Part shown: positions 49,119 through 57,331 of the stretch, piece by piece
How positions within the stretch are numbered: position 1 is the first letter of the stretch
How the letters are laid out: every line of letters begins with the position of its first letter
Source: Actinomycetota bacterium
GTDB taxonomy: Bacteria > Actinomycetota > Actinomycetes > Nanopelagicales > Nanopelagicaceae
Length of the DNA: 64,000 nucleotides
Assembly: GCA_009698675.1 (NCBI GenBank)
Contig: WLPT01000004.1
Span: forward strand, 43,742-107,741
Direction: 5' to 3'
Position numbers and translations under genes: made by a program
The notes under the pieces: model-generated
Databases searched by the model: none
What the model was told of the DNA's origin: nothing
Seen by the model: only the letters and a program-made list of their open reading frames with translations

Positions 49119-49823
49119 ATGAGTTCACTGGCCCTGGTTACTGGCGCAAATCGGGGGATTGGTTTAGCAATCGCAAAGGCGCTCAAAGCCGCCGGCCATG
49201 ATGTAGTTGTGTCGTACCGCTCTGGTGAGGCCCCTGAAGGATTTAAATCAGTCTTGATGGATGTCACTTCAACACAGAGTGTAGATGCAGCCTTTGATTC
49301 AATCGAGGCCCAGTGGGGTCTACCTGAAATAATCGTAGCCAATGCTGGCATCACCAAAGATGGTTTAGTAATGCGCATGAGTGATGAAGATTTTCAAAGT
49401 GTAATCGATGCCAATCTCACAGGCGCTTTTCGCGTTGCTCGTAGGGCAACAAAACCTCTTTTGAAATTAAAGCGGGGACGGCTTATTTTCGTGGGTTCTG
49501 TAGTTGGAGCTACAGGCTCGGCCGGTCAAGTTAACTATGCTTCGAGTAAATCAGGTCTAGTCGGAATGGCACGCTCCTTCGCTCGCGAAATTGGAAGCCG
49601 AGGAATCACCTCCAATGTAATTGCGCCAGGTTTTGTCGAAACCGATATGACGTCAACTTTGGATGAAAAACGCCGTAGCGAGATATCGGCATCAGTTCCG
49701 CTTGGCCGTTTTTGTACTCCAGATGAGATAGCTGCAGTTGTTGCATTTATCGCTTCACCACAAGCAAGCTATATAACTGGGGCGTTAATACCAGTTGATG
49801 GCGGATTAGGAATGGGCCACTAA
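49119..49823 (+). CDS. fabG: 3-oxoacyl-ACP reductase FabG
   Basis: FabG (234 aa) reduces 3-oxoacyl-ACP with NADPH in fatty acid synthesis. It has TGANRGIG (about 8-15), NAGITKDGLVMRM, and the catalytic set in GSVVGATGSAGQVNYASSK (Ser, Tyr, Lys). ATG 49119 is chosen: it gives MSSLALVTGANRG and follows a promoter; the in-frame ATG at 49044 would overlap the DUF3099 start and add an unrelated leader. The gene order fabG-fabI matches mabA-inhA of mycobacteria. Confidence 0.95.
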   Translation: MSSLALVTGANRGIGLAIAKALKAAGHDVVVSYRSGEAPEGFKSVLMDVTSTQSVDAAFDSIEAQWGLPEIIVANAGITKDGLVMRMSDEDFQSVIDANLTGAFRVARRATKPLLKLKRGRLIFVGSVVGATGSAGQVNYASSKSGLVGMARSFAREIGSRGITSNVIAPGFVETDMTSTLDEKRRSEISASVPLGRFCTPDEIAAVVAFIASPQASYITGALIPVDGGLGMGH

Positions 49824-50594
49824 ATGGGAATTTTAGAGGGAAAGAAAATACTTGTAACCGGCGTTCTAACCGATGCATCGATTGCATTTCACATCGCACG
49901 CATTGCACAAGAACAGGGCGCTGAAGTTGTTCTCTCCTCTTATGGCCGGGTCTTATCTTTAACAACCCGCATCGCCGCACGCCTTCCAAAGCCAGCACCA
50001 ATTGTTGAGTTAGATGTCACCAACAGTGAAGATTTAGATGCCCTTGAGTCAAGAGTTCGCGAACACTTCCCAGCCGGGCTAGATGGCGTGGTTCACTCAA
50101 TCGGATTTGCTCCCGAGGCGGCCCTTGGTGGAAACTTTTTAAATACTTCATGGGAAGATGTTTCAACGGCCCTTCATGTTTCGGCCTACTCACTTAAGGC
50201 GCTGACAATGGCAGCGCGACCATTATTTAGTGGTGGGGGATCTGTAGTTGGTTTAGATTTCGATGCCGCCGTTGCTTGGCCAAAGTATGACTGGATGGGT
50301 GTTGCTAAAGCGGCTTTGGAGTCGACCTCTAGATATCTTGCCCGTGATTTAGGGGCTGAAAACATCCGCGTTAACTTAATTGCAGCTGGACCGATCCGAA
50401 CAATGGCTGCAAAATCGATTCCAGGCTTTGAAGAGTTTGAAAAGGTCTGGAATGAGCGATCACCACTGTTCTGGGACGTCACCGATCCAATCCCAGCAGC
50501 CCAGGCGAGCGTTGCCCTACTCTCGGACTGGTTCCCAAAGACAACGGCCGAGATAATCCATGTCGACGGTGGTCTACACGCGATGGGCGCTTAA
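49824..50594 (+). CDS. fabI: Enoyl-ACP reductase, InhA type
   Basis: A 256-residue NADH-dependent enoyl-ACP reductase. InhA-like features are HSIGFAPEAALGGN (S92 equivalent to InhA Ser94), Y155 and K162 in YDWMGVAKAALE, and the C-terminal IIHVDGGLHAMGA. The Rossmann loop reads VTGVLTDASIAFHIAR. The start abuts the fabG stop with no spacer. As an InhA homologue it would be the expected target of isoniazid-NAD-type inhibitors, but sensitivity cannot be read from sequence. Confidence 0.95.
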   Translation: MGILEGKKILVTGVLTDASIAFHIARIAQEQGAEVVLSSYGRVLSLTTRIAARLPKPAPIVELDVTNSEDLDALESRVREHFPAGLDGVVHSIGFAPEAALGGNFLNTSWEDVSTALHVSAYSLKALTMAARPLFSGGGSVVGLDFDAAVAWPKYDWMGVAKAALESTSRYLARDLGAENIRVNLIAAGPIRTMAAKSIPGFEEFEKVWNERSPLFWDVTDPIPAAQASVALLSDWFPKTTAEIIHVDGGLHAMGA

Positions 50595-50811
50595 AACCCC
50601 GCGATTTCGCGCTTTTGCCCACCTCGGGTACCCTTTGCTACAGACCAGTGGCCTAACAGCTCACTGCAAGAGGAGTTACCGCTCCCACCTACATCGCCAC
50701 TAGCGCGATCTGGTTCGTCGGATTTAGGGATTTAGATTCCTTTCTCCTTGCGGTTTTCTTTTTGCAGACGCTGTAACACCAAAGCGTTTGACTTAACCGA
50801 AGGAGCACACA
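50595..50811 (+). promoter_or_regulatory. 5' leader of the infC operon
   Basis: 217 bp without an assignable gene. A possible -10 TACCCT lies at 50629-50634 with a weak -35 (TTTCGC, 18 bp upstream), which would give a leader of about 170 nt. The leader holds a small GGAG/CTCC hairpin (about 50672-50685) and a T-rich stretch at about 50750-50763 that lacks a strong stem. AAGGAG at 50800-50805 is the infC ribosome-binding site. infC-rpmI-rplT leaders are often sites of L20 autoregulation, but no known L20 structure was recognised. Confidence 0.45.
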
Positions 50812-51402
50812 GTCAGCACTGAACCGCGCATTAATGATCGAATTCGCACACCTCAAATTCGTTTGATCGGACATACCGGCGAACAAGTTGGGGTAGTCGA
50901 TATCGATACAGCGTTAAAGATGGCAGATGAAGTTGGTCTCGACCTAGTCGAAATCGCAGCAGAGGCCAATCCACCCGTTTGCAAGATCATGGACTTCGGA
51001 AAGTACAAGTACGAAGTTGCACAGAAGGCTCGGGAAGCGCGACAGAACCAGACCCACATTGTGGTTAAGGAAGTGCGCTTAACGCCAAAGATCGAAACCC
51101 ATGATTACGAAACTAAGCGTAATCAAGTAGAGAAGTTTCTCAAGGGTGGCGACAAGGTGAAGGTGACGATGAAGTTCCGCGGTCGTGAGCAGACGCGGCC
51201 AGAGCTTGGATACAAAATGCTGCAACGTTTGGCAACGGATATTGCAGAGTTTGGATTCATTGAATTCGCCCCAAAGCAAGAGGGACGAAATATGACAATG
51301 GTTATTGGACCGACGAAGAAGAAAACGGAAGCGGTTGCAGAAGCTAAAGCGGCACGAAAGGCCAAAGCAGATGCAGCGGCAGAGACTATGGATGGAGCAT
51401 AA
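50812..51402 (+). CDS. infC: Translation initiation factor IF-3, probable GTC start
   Basis: IF-3 (196 aa) prevents premature subunit joining and checks start codons. The N-domain begins [19 protein letters not shown] with [21 protein letters not shown]; the linker and C-domain run [30 protein letters not shown] and [16 protein letters not shown]. Between the in-frame stop at 50794-50796 and the first canonical start (TTG 50863) there is no ATG, GTG or TTG, yet the conserved N-terminus is encoded there. GTC at 50812 lies 6 nt after AAGGAG and aligns with the Ile (ATC/ATT) start of related proteins as I recall them. infC is known for rare start codons that allow IF-3 autocontrol. Confidence 0.93.
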   Translation, partial: VSTEPRINDRIRTPQIRLIGHTGEQVGVVDIDTALKMADEVGLDLVEIAAEANPPVCKIMDFGKYKYEVAQKAREARQNQTHIVVKEVRLTPKIETHDYETKRNQVEKFLKGGDKVKVTMKFRGREQTRPELGYKMLQRLATDIAEFGFIEFAPKQEGRNMTMVIGPTKKKTEAVAEAKAARKAKADAAAETMDGA

Positions 51403-51404
51403 AG

Positions 51405-51602
51405 ATGCCAAAGATGAAAACGCACAGCGGAGCTAAGAAGACTTTCCGCGTTACAGGAACGGGAAAGATTATGCATGAGCGCGCTGGTAAGCGACATTTG
51501 CTCGAGCGTAAATCTTCACGCGTCACACGCCGTCTCTCAACCGAGCAGTCAGCTAAACCAACCGTCACAATGACAGCCAAGCGCATGCTTGGCTTGAAGT
51601 AA
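51405..51602 (+). CDS. rpmI: 50S ribosomal protein L35
   Basis: L35 (65 aa). The conserved N-terminus [20 protein letters not shown] and [15 protein letters not shown] are typical, and the protein is very basic as expected. It begins two bases after infC, with GGAG at the end of that gene for initiation, and lies upstream of rplT in the standard infC-rpmI-rplT order. Confidence 0.97.
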   Translation: MPKMKTHSGAKKTFRVTGTGKIMHERAGKRHLLERKSSRVTRRLSTEQSAKPTVTMTAKRMLGLK

Positions 51603-51616
51603 GGAACGTGGATTAA

Positions 51617-51976
51617 ATGAGAGTAAAACGTGGTGTTCACGCAGCTAAGAAGCGTCGTACAACTCTTGAGCGTGCCAGCGGTTACCGCGGACAACGCTCA
51701 CGCCTTTTCACTAAGGCGAAGGAGCAAGTTACGCACTCTATGGTCTATGCATTCAACGACCGTAAAGATAAGAAGGGCGATTTCCGCCGACTCTGGATCC
51801 AGCGCATCAATGCAGGGTGCCGCGCACACGGACTAACTTACAATCGTTTCATTCAAGGACTCAAGGCCGCAGGTGTAGAGGTAGATCGTCGTGTTCTATC
51901 TGACCTTGCAACAAATGATCCAGCAACTTTCAAGACTCTTGTAGATGTAGCTCGCAAGAGCCTCATCTCAGCATAA
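51617..51976 (+). CDS. rplT: 50S ribosomal protein L20
   Basis: L20 (119 aa), an early assembly protein of the large subunit that in other bacteria also represses its own operon. Signature [36 protein letters not shown] and [17 protein letters not shown] are intact. AAGGA lies 10 nt before the ATG. The next gene begins 10 nt after its stop. Confidence 0.97.
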   Translation: MRVKRGVHAAKKRRTTLERASGYRGQRSRLFTKAKEQVTHSMVYAFNDRKDKKGDFRRLWIQRINAGCRAHGLTYNRFIQGLKAAGVEVDRRVLSDLATNDPATFKTLVDVARKSLISA

Positions 51977-51986
51977 AACCCTTCCA

Positions 51987-52772
51987 ATGATTGAGAGCCT
52001 TAACTCGCCACATATTGCGCGAGTTAAGGCTCTTATTGGTTCTCGTGGTACGAAAGAGCGTAGGGCTGCTGGAGAGTTTGTTGCAGAGGGAATCCAATGC
52101 TTTCGCGAGGCGATTGCATCAAATGCCGGGCCACGCATATCAACACTATATTTAACTGCAACAGCCAGAGCAAAGTTAGATGAATTCACAGATTTATCAC
52201 TGCTGGACACCTTCGATGTTTCAGATGATGTAATGCGAGCAATGTCTGAAACGATTACACCACAAGGAATTCTCGCGATATGTGCGATACCCAAAGATTC
52301 ATTTGAGTCGATTGTCCTTGATGGAAAACGTAAGTTCATTTACCTATCTCAGATACAAGATCCAGGAAATGCCGGAACGATATTGCGCTCGGCCGACGCA
52401 TTTGGAATGGATGCAGTAATAACATCGCCTGGAAGTGTAGACATGTACTCCCCGAAAGTAGTGCGCAGTACAGCAGGTTCTTTGTGGCATACACCTGTCT
52501 TTGAATCAGTCGAATTGGCTCCATTGATCGAAAGCAAGAATCTGCATGCCTTTACTTTGGGCGCAGATGGTTCACAATCACTCAAAGATTTCACAACATC
52601 ACGGGACTGCGTAGCTATCTTCGGAAATGAAGCAAGAGGACTTGCATCCGATGGTGCTATCTCGGCAATCGACTCGGTGAGTATTCCAATGCCAGGTAGC
52701 GCCGAAAGCCTAAATCTCTCAGCTGCGGCATCGATTGTTATGTATCACTTAGCAAATATGCGCCCCTTCTAA
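51987..52772 (+). CDS. TrmH/SpoU-family RNA 2'-O-methyltransferase
   Basis: A 261-residue SPOUT methyltransferase acting on rRNA or tRNA ribose. The N-terminal substrate domain reads SRGTKERRAAGEFVAEGIQCF. The C-terminal knotted domain has QDPGNAGTILRSADAFGMD (motif 1), IFGNEARGL (motif 2) and SIPMPGSAESLNLSAAASIVMY (motif 3). Target site is unknown. A protein of this family between rplT and pheS is common in actinobacteria. No Shine-Dalgarno; TAAAAC, beginning with the rplT stop, lies 7 nt before ATG but does not end in T. Confidence 0.92.
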   Translation: MIESLNSPHIARVKALIGSRGTKERRAAGEFVAEGIQCFREAIASNAGPRISTLYLTATARAKLDEFTDLSLLDTFDVSDDVMRAMSETITPQGILAICAIPKDSFESIVLDGKRKFIYLSQIQDPGNAGTILRSADAFGMDAVITSPGSVDMYSPKVVRSTAGSLWHTPVFESVELAPLIESKNLHAFTLGADGSQSLKDFTTSRDCVAIFGNEARGLASDGAISAIDSVSIPMPGSAESLNLSAAASIVMYHLANMRPF

Positions 52773-52784
52773 AGTTCGACCCGA

Positions 52785-52790
52785 TAGACT
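52785..52790 (+). promoter_or_regulatory. -10 element for pheS, leaderless type
   Basis: TAGACT lies 7 nt before the pheS ATG at 52798. No Shine-Dalgarno is present between it and the start. Confidence 0.45.
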
Positions 52791-52797
52791 CGCCCCC

Positions 52798-53805
52798 ATG
52801 CGCGAGGACGAGGTACGTACATGGGTTGGCGATGCTCGCACTGCATTCAAAGCCGCTACTGATCTAGATTCGCTTAAAACTGCGCGCTTGAATCACTCGG
52901 GGGACAAGTCACCAATTGCTCTGGCTTCGCGTGCGTTAGGTTCGATGTCGCCCGAGGATAAAGCAAGTTTCGGCAAAATAATTGGTGAGGCCAAAGCCGA
53001 TATCGCTACGGCGCTAGCAACTGCAACGGCTCTCCTAGAGGCAGAACGAGATCGCAAAGTATTACTCGAAGAGGTAGTCGATATAACCCTTCCCGTTAAT
53101 CGCGCCCATCGAGGTGGACTTCACCCAATTTCAATCATCAAGAATGAAGTCTCAGATTTCTTTATCGAACAAGGCTACGCGGTTCAAGAAGGCCCAGAGC
53201 TTGAATCTGGTTGGCTTAACTTTGATGCCTTAAATATTCCAGCAGATCACCCAGCACGAACGATGCAAGATACTTTCTTCATTGAACCGGTTGAATCTGG
53301 CATGGTGTTGCGCACCCATACCTCGCCTGTACAGATTCGCACGATGCTTACGCAAGCCCCACCTATATATGTCATCTGCCCGGGTCGCACTTTCCGAGCC
53401 GATGAACTAGATGCCACGCACAGCCCGGTCTTTCATCAGGTTGAGGGATTAGTTGTTGATAAGGGCATCACCATGGCGCACTTAAAAGGAACCCTTGATA
53501 ACTTTGCTAGTCACATGTTTGGCACAGGTGTAACAACGCGCCTGCGTCCATCATTTTTTCCATTCACTGAACCGAGCGCAGAAGTAGATGTTTTCTTCAA
53601 CAATCGTTGGATTGAGTGGGGCGGCTGCGGAATGGTCAATCCAAGAGTTCTAGCAACATGTGGAATCGATACTGATGTTTACAGCGGTTTTGCTTTCGGA
53701 ATGGGTCTAGAGAGAACACTTATGGTGCGTCATGGAATAACAGATATGCACGATATTGTCGAAGGCGATATTCGCTTTACACGCCAGTTTGGAGTTGGCC
53801 TCTAA
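52798..53805 (+). CDS. pheS: Phenylalanine--tRNA ligase alpha subunit
   Basis: PheS (335 aa) carries the catalytic class II core of the (alpha-beta)2 enzyme. After an N-terminal coiled coil (about 1-90) come motif 1 HPISIIKNEVSDFF, the segment LRTHTSPVQIRTM, motif 2 ICPGRTFRADELDATHSPVFHQVEGL and motif 3 GFAFGMGLERTLMVRHGI. WIEWGGCGMVNP forms part of the Phe pocket. The stop overlaps pheT by one base. Confidence 0.97.
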   Translation: MREDEVRTWVGDARTAFKAATDLDSLKTARLNHSGDKSPIALASRALGSMSPEDKASFGKIIGEAKADIATALATATALLEAERDRKVLLEEVVDITLPVNRAHRGGLHPISIIKNEVSDFFIEQGYAVQEGPELESGWLNFDALNIPADHPARTMQDTFFIEPVESGMVLRTHTSPVQIRTMLTQAPPIYVICPGRTFRADELDATHSPVFHQVEGLVVDKGITMAHLKGTLDNFASHMFGTGVTTRLRPSFFPFTEPSAEVDVFFNNRWIEWGGCGMVNPRVLATCGIDTDVYSGFAFGMGLERTLMVRHGITDMHDIVEGDIRFTRQFGVGL

Positions 53806-56261
53806 TGTTGGCGCCATTATCGTGGATTAAGGAGTTTGTTGATATTCCTGCCGCAGTTACTGCGCAAGAAATATCTGAAGCCCTCATTCGTGTGGGTTTT
53901 GAAGTCGAAGAGATTATCGAGCAAGGCGCAGATCTAACTGGGCCGCTGGTGTTTGCAAAAGTTCTCTCAATTGAAGAGATTACTGAGTTTAAAAAGCCAA
54001 TTCGCTACGTCGGTCTTGATTGCGGCGAAAATGAAACACGCTTTGTAATTTGTGGTGCAACAAACTTCGCGGTGGGGGATTTAGTTGTTGCAGCCCTTCC
54101 TGGAGCGGTCCTACCTGGAGATTTCGCAATTGGTGCGCGTGAGACTTACGGCAAAACTTCCAATGGCATGATCTGTTCTGCGCGCGAACTAGGCATAAGC
54201 GACGATCACACCGGAATCATGGTTTTTAATGCTGATGATGTGAGGATCGGTTCTGATGCCATCGTGGACTTACAGATCAACGATGTAATTTTTGATATAG
54301 CTATCAACCCAGATCGCGGTTACGCCTTGAGTATTCGTGGAATGGCCCGTGAAGTTGCAGGTTCACTAGGGCTTACTTTTAAAGATCCAGTTGATGCGCT
54401 ACGCGGCCTTGAGTTTAAGGAGACGGGTAAGGGCGTCAGTGCAAAGATCGCTGATCCGTCTACGGCATCGGTTTTCTATTTACGGACACTCTCTAACTTT
54501 GACCCCAAAGCAACCACACCCCTTTGGATGCGACGACGAATTGAAAAAATGGGAATGCGTTCAATCTCATTAGTTGTAGATGTTACAAACTACGTAATGC
54601 TCGAACTTGGTCAGCCGTTGCACGCCTTTGATCGATCAAAGATTAAAGGCGGCTTAACCATTAAGCGGGCAGGGAAAGTTCAACCTTTCACGACGCTAGA
54701 TGGTCAGATACGTCAGTTGGATCCCGATGATTTAATGGTCTGCGATGATGAAAAGCCTCTAGCTCTTGCTGGGACTATGGGTGGGGCCACATCGGAAATC
54801 TCCGAAACTACAACTGACATTGCACTTGAAGCCGTTCGCTTTGATCCGACGTCGATTGCGAAAAATTCGCGTCGCCACAAACTTTCATCAGAGGCATCAC
54901 GCCGTCTTGAGCGCAGTGTTGATCCATCATTGGCCGAGTTTGCCTCCGCTCGATTTGTTCAACTTTTGACCGCCCATAGTTCGGCGCAGCATGTAGCAAC
55001 CGTCGTTGACGGCCAACCCATCTACGCACCTTTAGTAACGATAGATCCTGCGAAAATCTCAGCGATTCTTGGCTTTGATATTGCACCAAAGAAAGTGGCC
55101 CAACTTCTACGTGTTATTGGCTGTGATGTCGATGAAAAGAGCTTTGTCGTTGACCCACCATCGTGGCGCTCTGATCTACTTACAACTTCAGATTTGGCAG
55201 AAGAAGTGGCTCGAATGATTGGCTACGACAAGATTCCATCGGTACTTCCACCACGTCCGCTGCATGCAACCCTGACTCCAACCCAAAAACGTCGCAGAGC
55301 CGTTGCCACAATGCTTGCAAGTCGAGGTTTAGCTGAAGTTCAGACGTTCCCTTTCACAAATCAAGCAACTATTGATTCGATGGGCTTTGTAGGAGAACGT
55401 GCTGCAACTTATCGAGTTGCTAATCCTATGTCGGATGAATTTCCACTCATGCGTGTGCATCTTGTTCCTGGCTTAATCGAAGTAGCTCAGCGCAACATGA
55501 GTCGCGGAGCAAAAGATTTCGCAATATTTGAGATGGGCGCAATTTTCCGTAGCTCCAAAAAATTGCTTCCCGCTATTTCGCCAGAACTCTCAAAGCGACC
55601 TGAGGAGAAGTTAATTGAAGAGATTTTTGCAAGCGTTCCACCACAAGCCGATCACGTTGCCGGTCTACTAGTTGGAAAAGTTGAGAATGAAAATTGGCAG
55701 GGAGAACCGCGCGACTATAGTTGGGCCGATGCAATTGCCTTTGCGCAATCAATTTTACAGTTGTGCAATTTGGAGTGGACTGTAGCTCGATCGGATTTTG
55801 CGCCATGGCATCCAGGTCGGTGCGCTGAATTAATTGTTGATGGTAAAGCCGTAGCCCATGCAGGCGAACTTCATCCTCGAATTGTCGCCGCCTATGGTTT
55901 GCCTGAACGCTGCGTTGCCTTTGCAGTAGCGCTGAGCGCTTTGCCGCAATCACACTTAGTGCGACCAACTACCGTCGGAACAATGCCAGCAGCGCTTCAA
56001 GATGTCGCACTTATCGTTGACTCAACGGTGAGCGCCCAATCCGTGGAGGCGGCCCTACGTGAAGGTGCTGGAGATCTACTTGAATCAATCATCTGCTTTG
56101 ACCGCTACGACAAGATTGGGGATGGAAAGATTTCGTTAGCGTTCACCTTAACTTTCCGCGCCCCTGATCGCACCCTTACGGGTGAGGAGGTCTCAGCCAT
56201 GCGTGAGGCCGCGACTGCTGTGGCTCTAGCTAAATGTGGGGCTGTTTTACGAACCGCATAA
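53805..56261 (+). CDS. pheT: Phenylalanine--tRNA ligase beta subunit
   Basis: PheT (818 aa) holds the tRNA-binding and editing parts. The N-terminal EMAP-like domain (about 40-155) includes FVICGATNFAVGD and YGKTSNGMICSARELG. The B3/B4 editing domain (about 215-390) has RSISLVVDVTNYVMLELGQPLHAFD and ALAGTMGG. B5 follows (about 405-480), then the catalytic-like domain, and the C-terminal FDX-ACB anticodon domain (about 725-818, CFDRYDKIGDGKISLAFTLT). Its stop lies inside the first ARG-box-like repeat of the arg operon. Confidence 0.97.
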   Translation: MLAPLSWIKEFVDIPAAVTAQEISEALIRVGFEVEEIIEQGADLTGPLVFAKVLSIEEITEFKKPIRYVGLDCGENETRFVICGATNFAVGDLVVAALPGAVLPGDFAIGARETYGKTSNGMICSARELGISDDHTGIMVFNADDVRIGSDAIVDLQINDVIFDIAINPDRGYALSIRGMAREVAGSLGLTFKDPVDALRGLEFKETGKGVSAKIADPSTASVFYLRTLSNFDPKATTPLWMRRRIEKMGMRSISLVVDVTNYVMLELGQPLHAFDRSKIKGGLTIKRAGKVQPFTTLDGQIRQLDPDDLMVCDDEKPLALAGTMGGATSEISETTTDIALEAVRFDPTSIAKNSRRHKLSSEASRRLERSVDPSLAEFASARFVQLLTAHSSAQHVATVVDGQPIYAPLVTIDPAKISAILGFDIAPKKVAQLLRVIGCDVDEKSFVVDPPSWRSDLLTTSDLAEEVARMIGYDKIPSVLPPRPLHATLTPTQKRRRAVATMLASRGLAEVQTFPFTNQATIDSMGFVGERAATYRVANPMSDEFPLMRVHLVPGLIEVAQRNMSRGAKDFAIFEMGAIFRSSKKLLPAISPELSKRPEEKLIEEIFASVPPQADHVAGLLVGKVENENWQGEPRDYSWADAIAFAQSILQLCNLEWTVARSDFAPWHPGRCAELIVDGKAVAHAGELHPRIVAAYGLPERCVAFAVALSALPQSHLVRPTTVGTMPAALQDVALIVDSTVSAQSVEAALREGAGDLLESIICFDRYDKIGDGKISLAFTLTFRAPDRTLTGEEVSAMREAATAVALAKCGAVLRTA

Positions 56262-56285
56262 ATATGCATATACTTGCATAAATAT
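56256..56285 (+). promoter_or_regulatory. ARG-box-like operator upstream of argC
   Basis: GCATAAATAT occurs at 56256-56265 and again at 56276-56285, exactly 20 bp (two helical turns) apart. Between and including them TATGCATATACTTGCATA (56263-56280) is a near-palindrome resembling ARG boxes. It covers the -35 of the argC promoter and the pheT stop. ArgR is encoded in the same operon, so repression is expected. Confidence 0.65.
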
Positions 56286-56302
56286 CGAAAATAGTTTACG
56301 CT
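56274..56302 (+). promoter_or_regulatory. Leaderless argC promoter
   Basis: TTGCAT (56274-56279), a 17-bp spacer, then TACGCT (56297-56302), and exactly 6 nt to the argC ATG at 56309. This is the best-formed leaderless promoter in the window. Confidence 0.65.
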
Positions 56303-56308
56303 CAGAGG

Positions 56309-57331
56309 ATGAGAACAGCGGTTATCGGAGCAAGCGGGTATGCAGGGGCAGAACTACTGCGTTTACTCTCTGGGCATCCTGGCTTTGAAGTGAAAGTGGT
56401 TAGTGCTCACTCAAAGGCTGGCGAGCAAGTGACGTCAATCCATCCGCAATTACACAATTATGGGGGGCAAAGTTTTGTCACATTCGATGAGATTGATTTT
56501 TCAACTCTAGATATTGTTTTTCTCGCGCTTCCGCATGGTGAATCAGCAACTTTGATCGCAAAGATTCCATCAACGCTAAAGGTTGTTGACTTGGGAGCTG
56601 ATTTCAGATTGGAAGATGCCAGCCAATGGGAGAAGTACTACGGTGGCGATCACGCAGGTGTTTGGGTATATGGATTACCAGAACTCTCTTCTAGCCAACG
56701 CGAAGCGATCAAAAAAGAAAACAGAGTGGCAAATCCAGGTTGTTACGCAACTGCAATCTCGCTGGGTCTCTTACCTGCCGTAAATTTCATCGATGTCTCT
56801 GACATTGTCGTGGTAGCAGCATCAGGTACAACTGGAGCTGGCAGAAGTGCGAAGATAGATTTGATTGGTAGTGAGGTGATGGGCTCGTTGACATCATATA
56901 AATTTGGGGGAGTTCATCAGCACACAGCAGAAATCGAGCAGACTTTAACTGCTATTGCAAAGAAACCAGCAAAGATTTCCTTTACTCCAATCCTGGCACC
57001 GATGCCTCGTGGAATTCTTGCCACCCTTACGGCTCAGCTAACTCAGAAATTGACGACCCAGCAGGCCCATGAGATCTTCTCTGAGCACTACGCATCTTCT
57101 TTTTTTGTCGATGTTCTGCCTCCAGATCAAATGCCCAAAACAAGTTCGTTAACAGGAAGCAATAGAGTGCAAATGCAGGTAGCAGTCGATGAACATACAA
57201 ACCGTCTGATCGTATCTGTTGCTATTGATAATCTTGGTAAAGGTGCAGCAGGCCAAGCTATTCAAAATGCAAATCTCATCTGCGGTTTCGATGAAGCTGT
57301 AGGGCTTTCTCACGATGGAGTCGGTGCATGA
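56309..57331 (+). CDS. argC: N-acetyl-gamma-glutamyl-phosphate reductase
   Basis: ArgC (340 aa) reduces N-acetylglutamyl phosphate to the semialdehyde with NADPH, the third step to ornithine. Rossmann motif IGASGYAGAELLRLL is at about 6-20, the catalytic Cys145 in NPGCYATAI, and GTTGAGRSAK plus GVHQHTAEI are conserved. First gene of the arg operon; its mRNA is probably leaderless. The stop overlaps argJ by 4 nt. Confidence 0.97.
   Translation: MRTAVIGASGYAGAELLRLLSGHPGFEVKVVSAHSKAGEQVTSIHPQLHNYGGQSFVTFDEIDFSTLDIVFLALPHGESATLIAKIPSTLKVVDLGADFRLEDASQWEKYYGGDHAGVWVYGLPELSSSQREAIKKENRVANPGCYATAISLGLLPAVNFIDVSDIVVVAASGTTGAGRSAKIDLIGSEVMGSLTSYKFGGVHQHTAEIEQTLTAIAKKPAKISFTPILAPMPRGILATLTAQLTQKLTTQQAHEIFSEHYASSFFVDVLPPDQMPKTSSLTGSNRVQMQVAVDEHTNRLIVSVAIDNLGKGAAGQAIQNANLICGFDEAVGLSHDGVGA

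Noticed and set aside
50657..50776. 39-codon open frame in the infC leader
   Set aside because: It has no ATG or GTG, and its only TTG is near the end. Although AGAGGAG lies at its upstream end, I cannot support a leader peptide without comparison to relatives.
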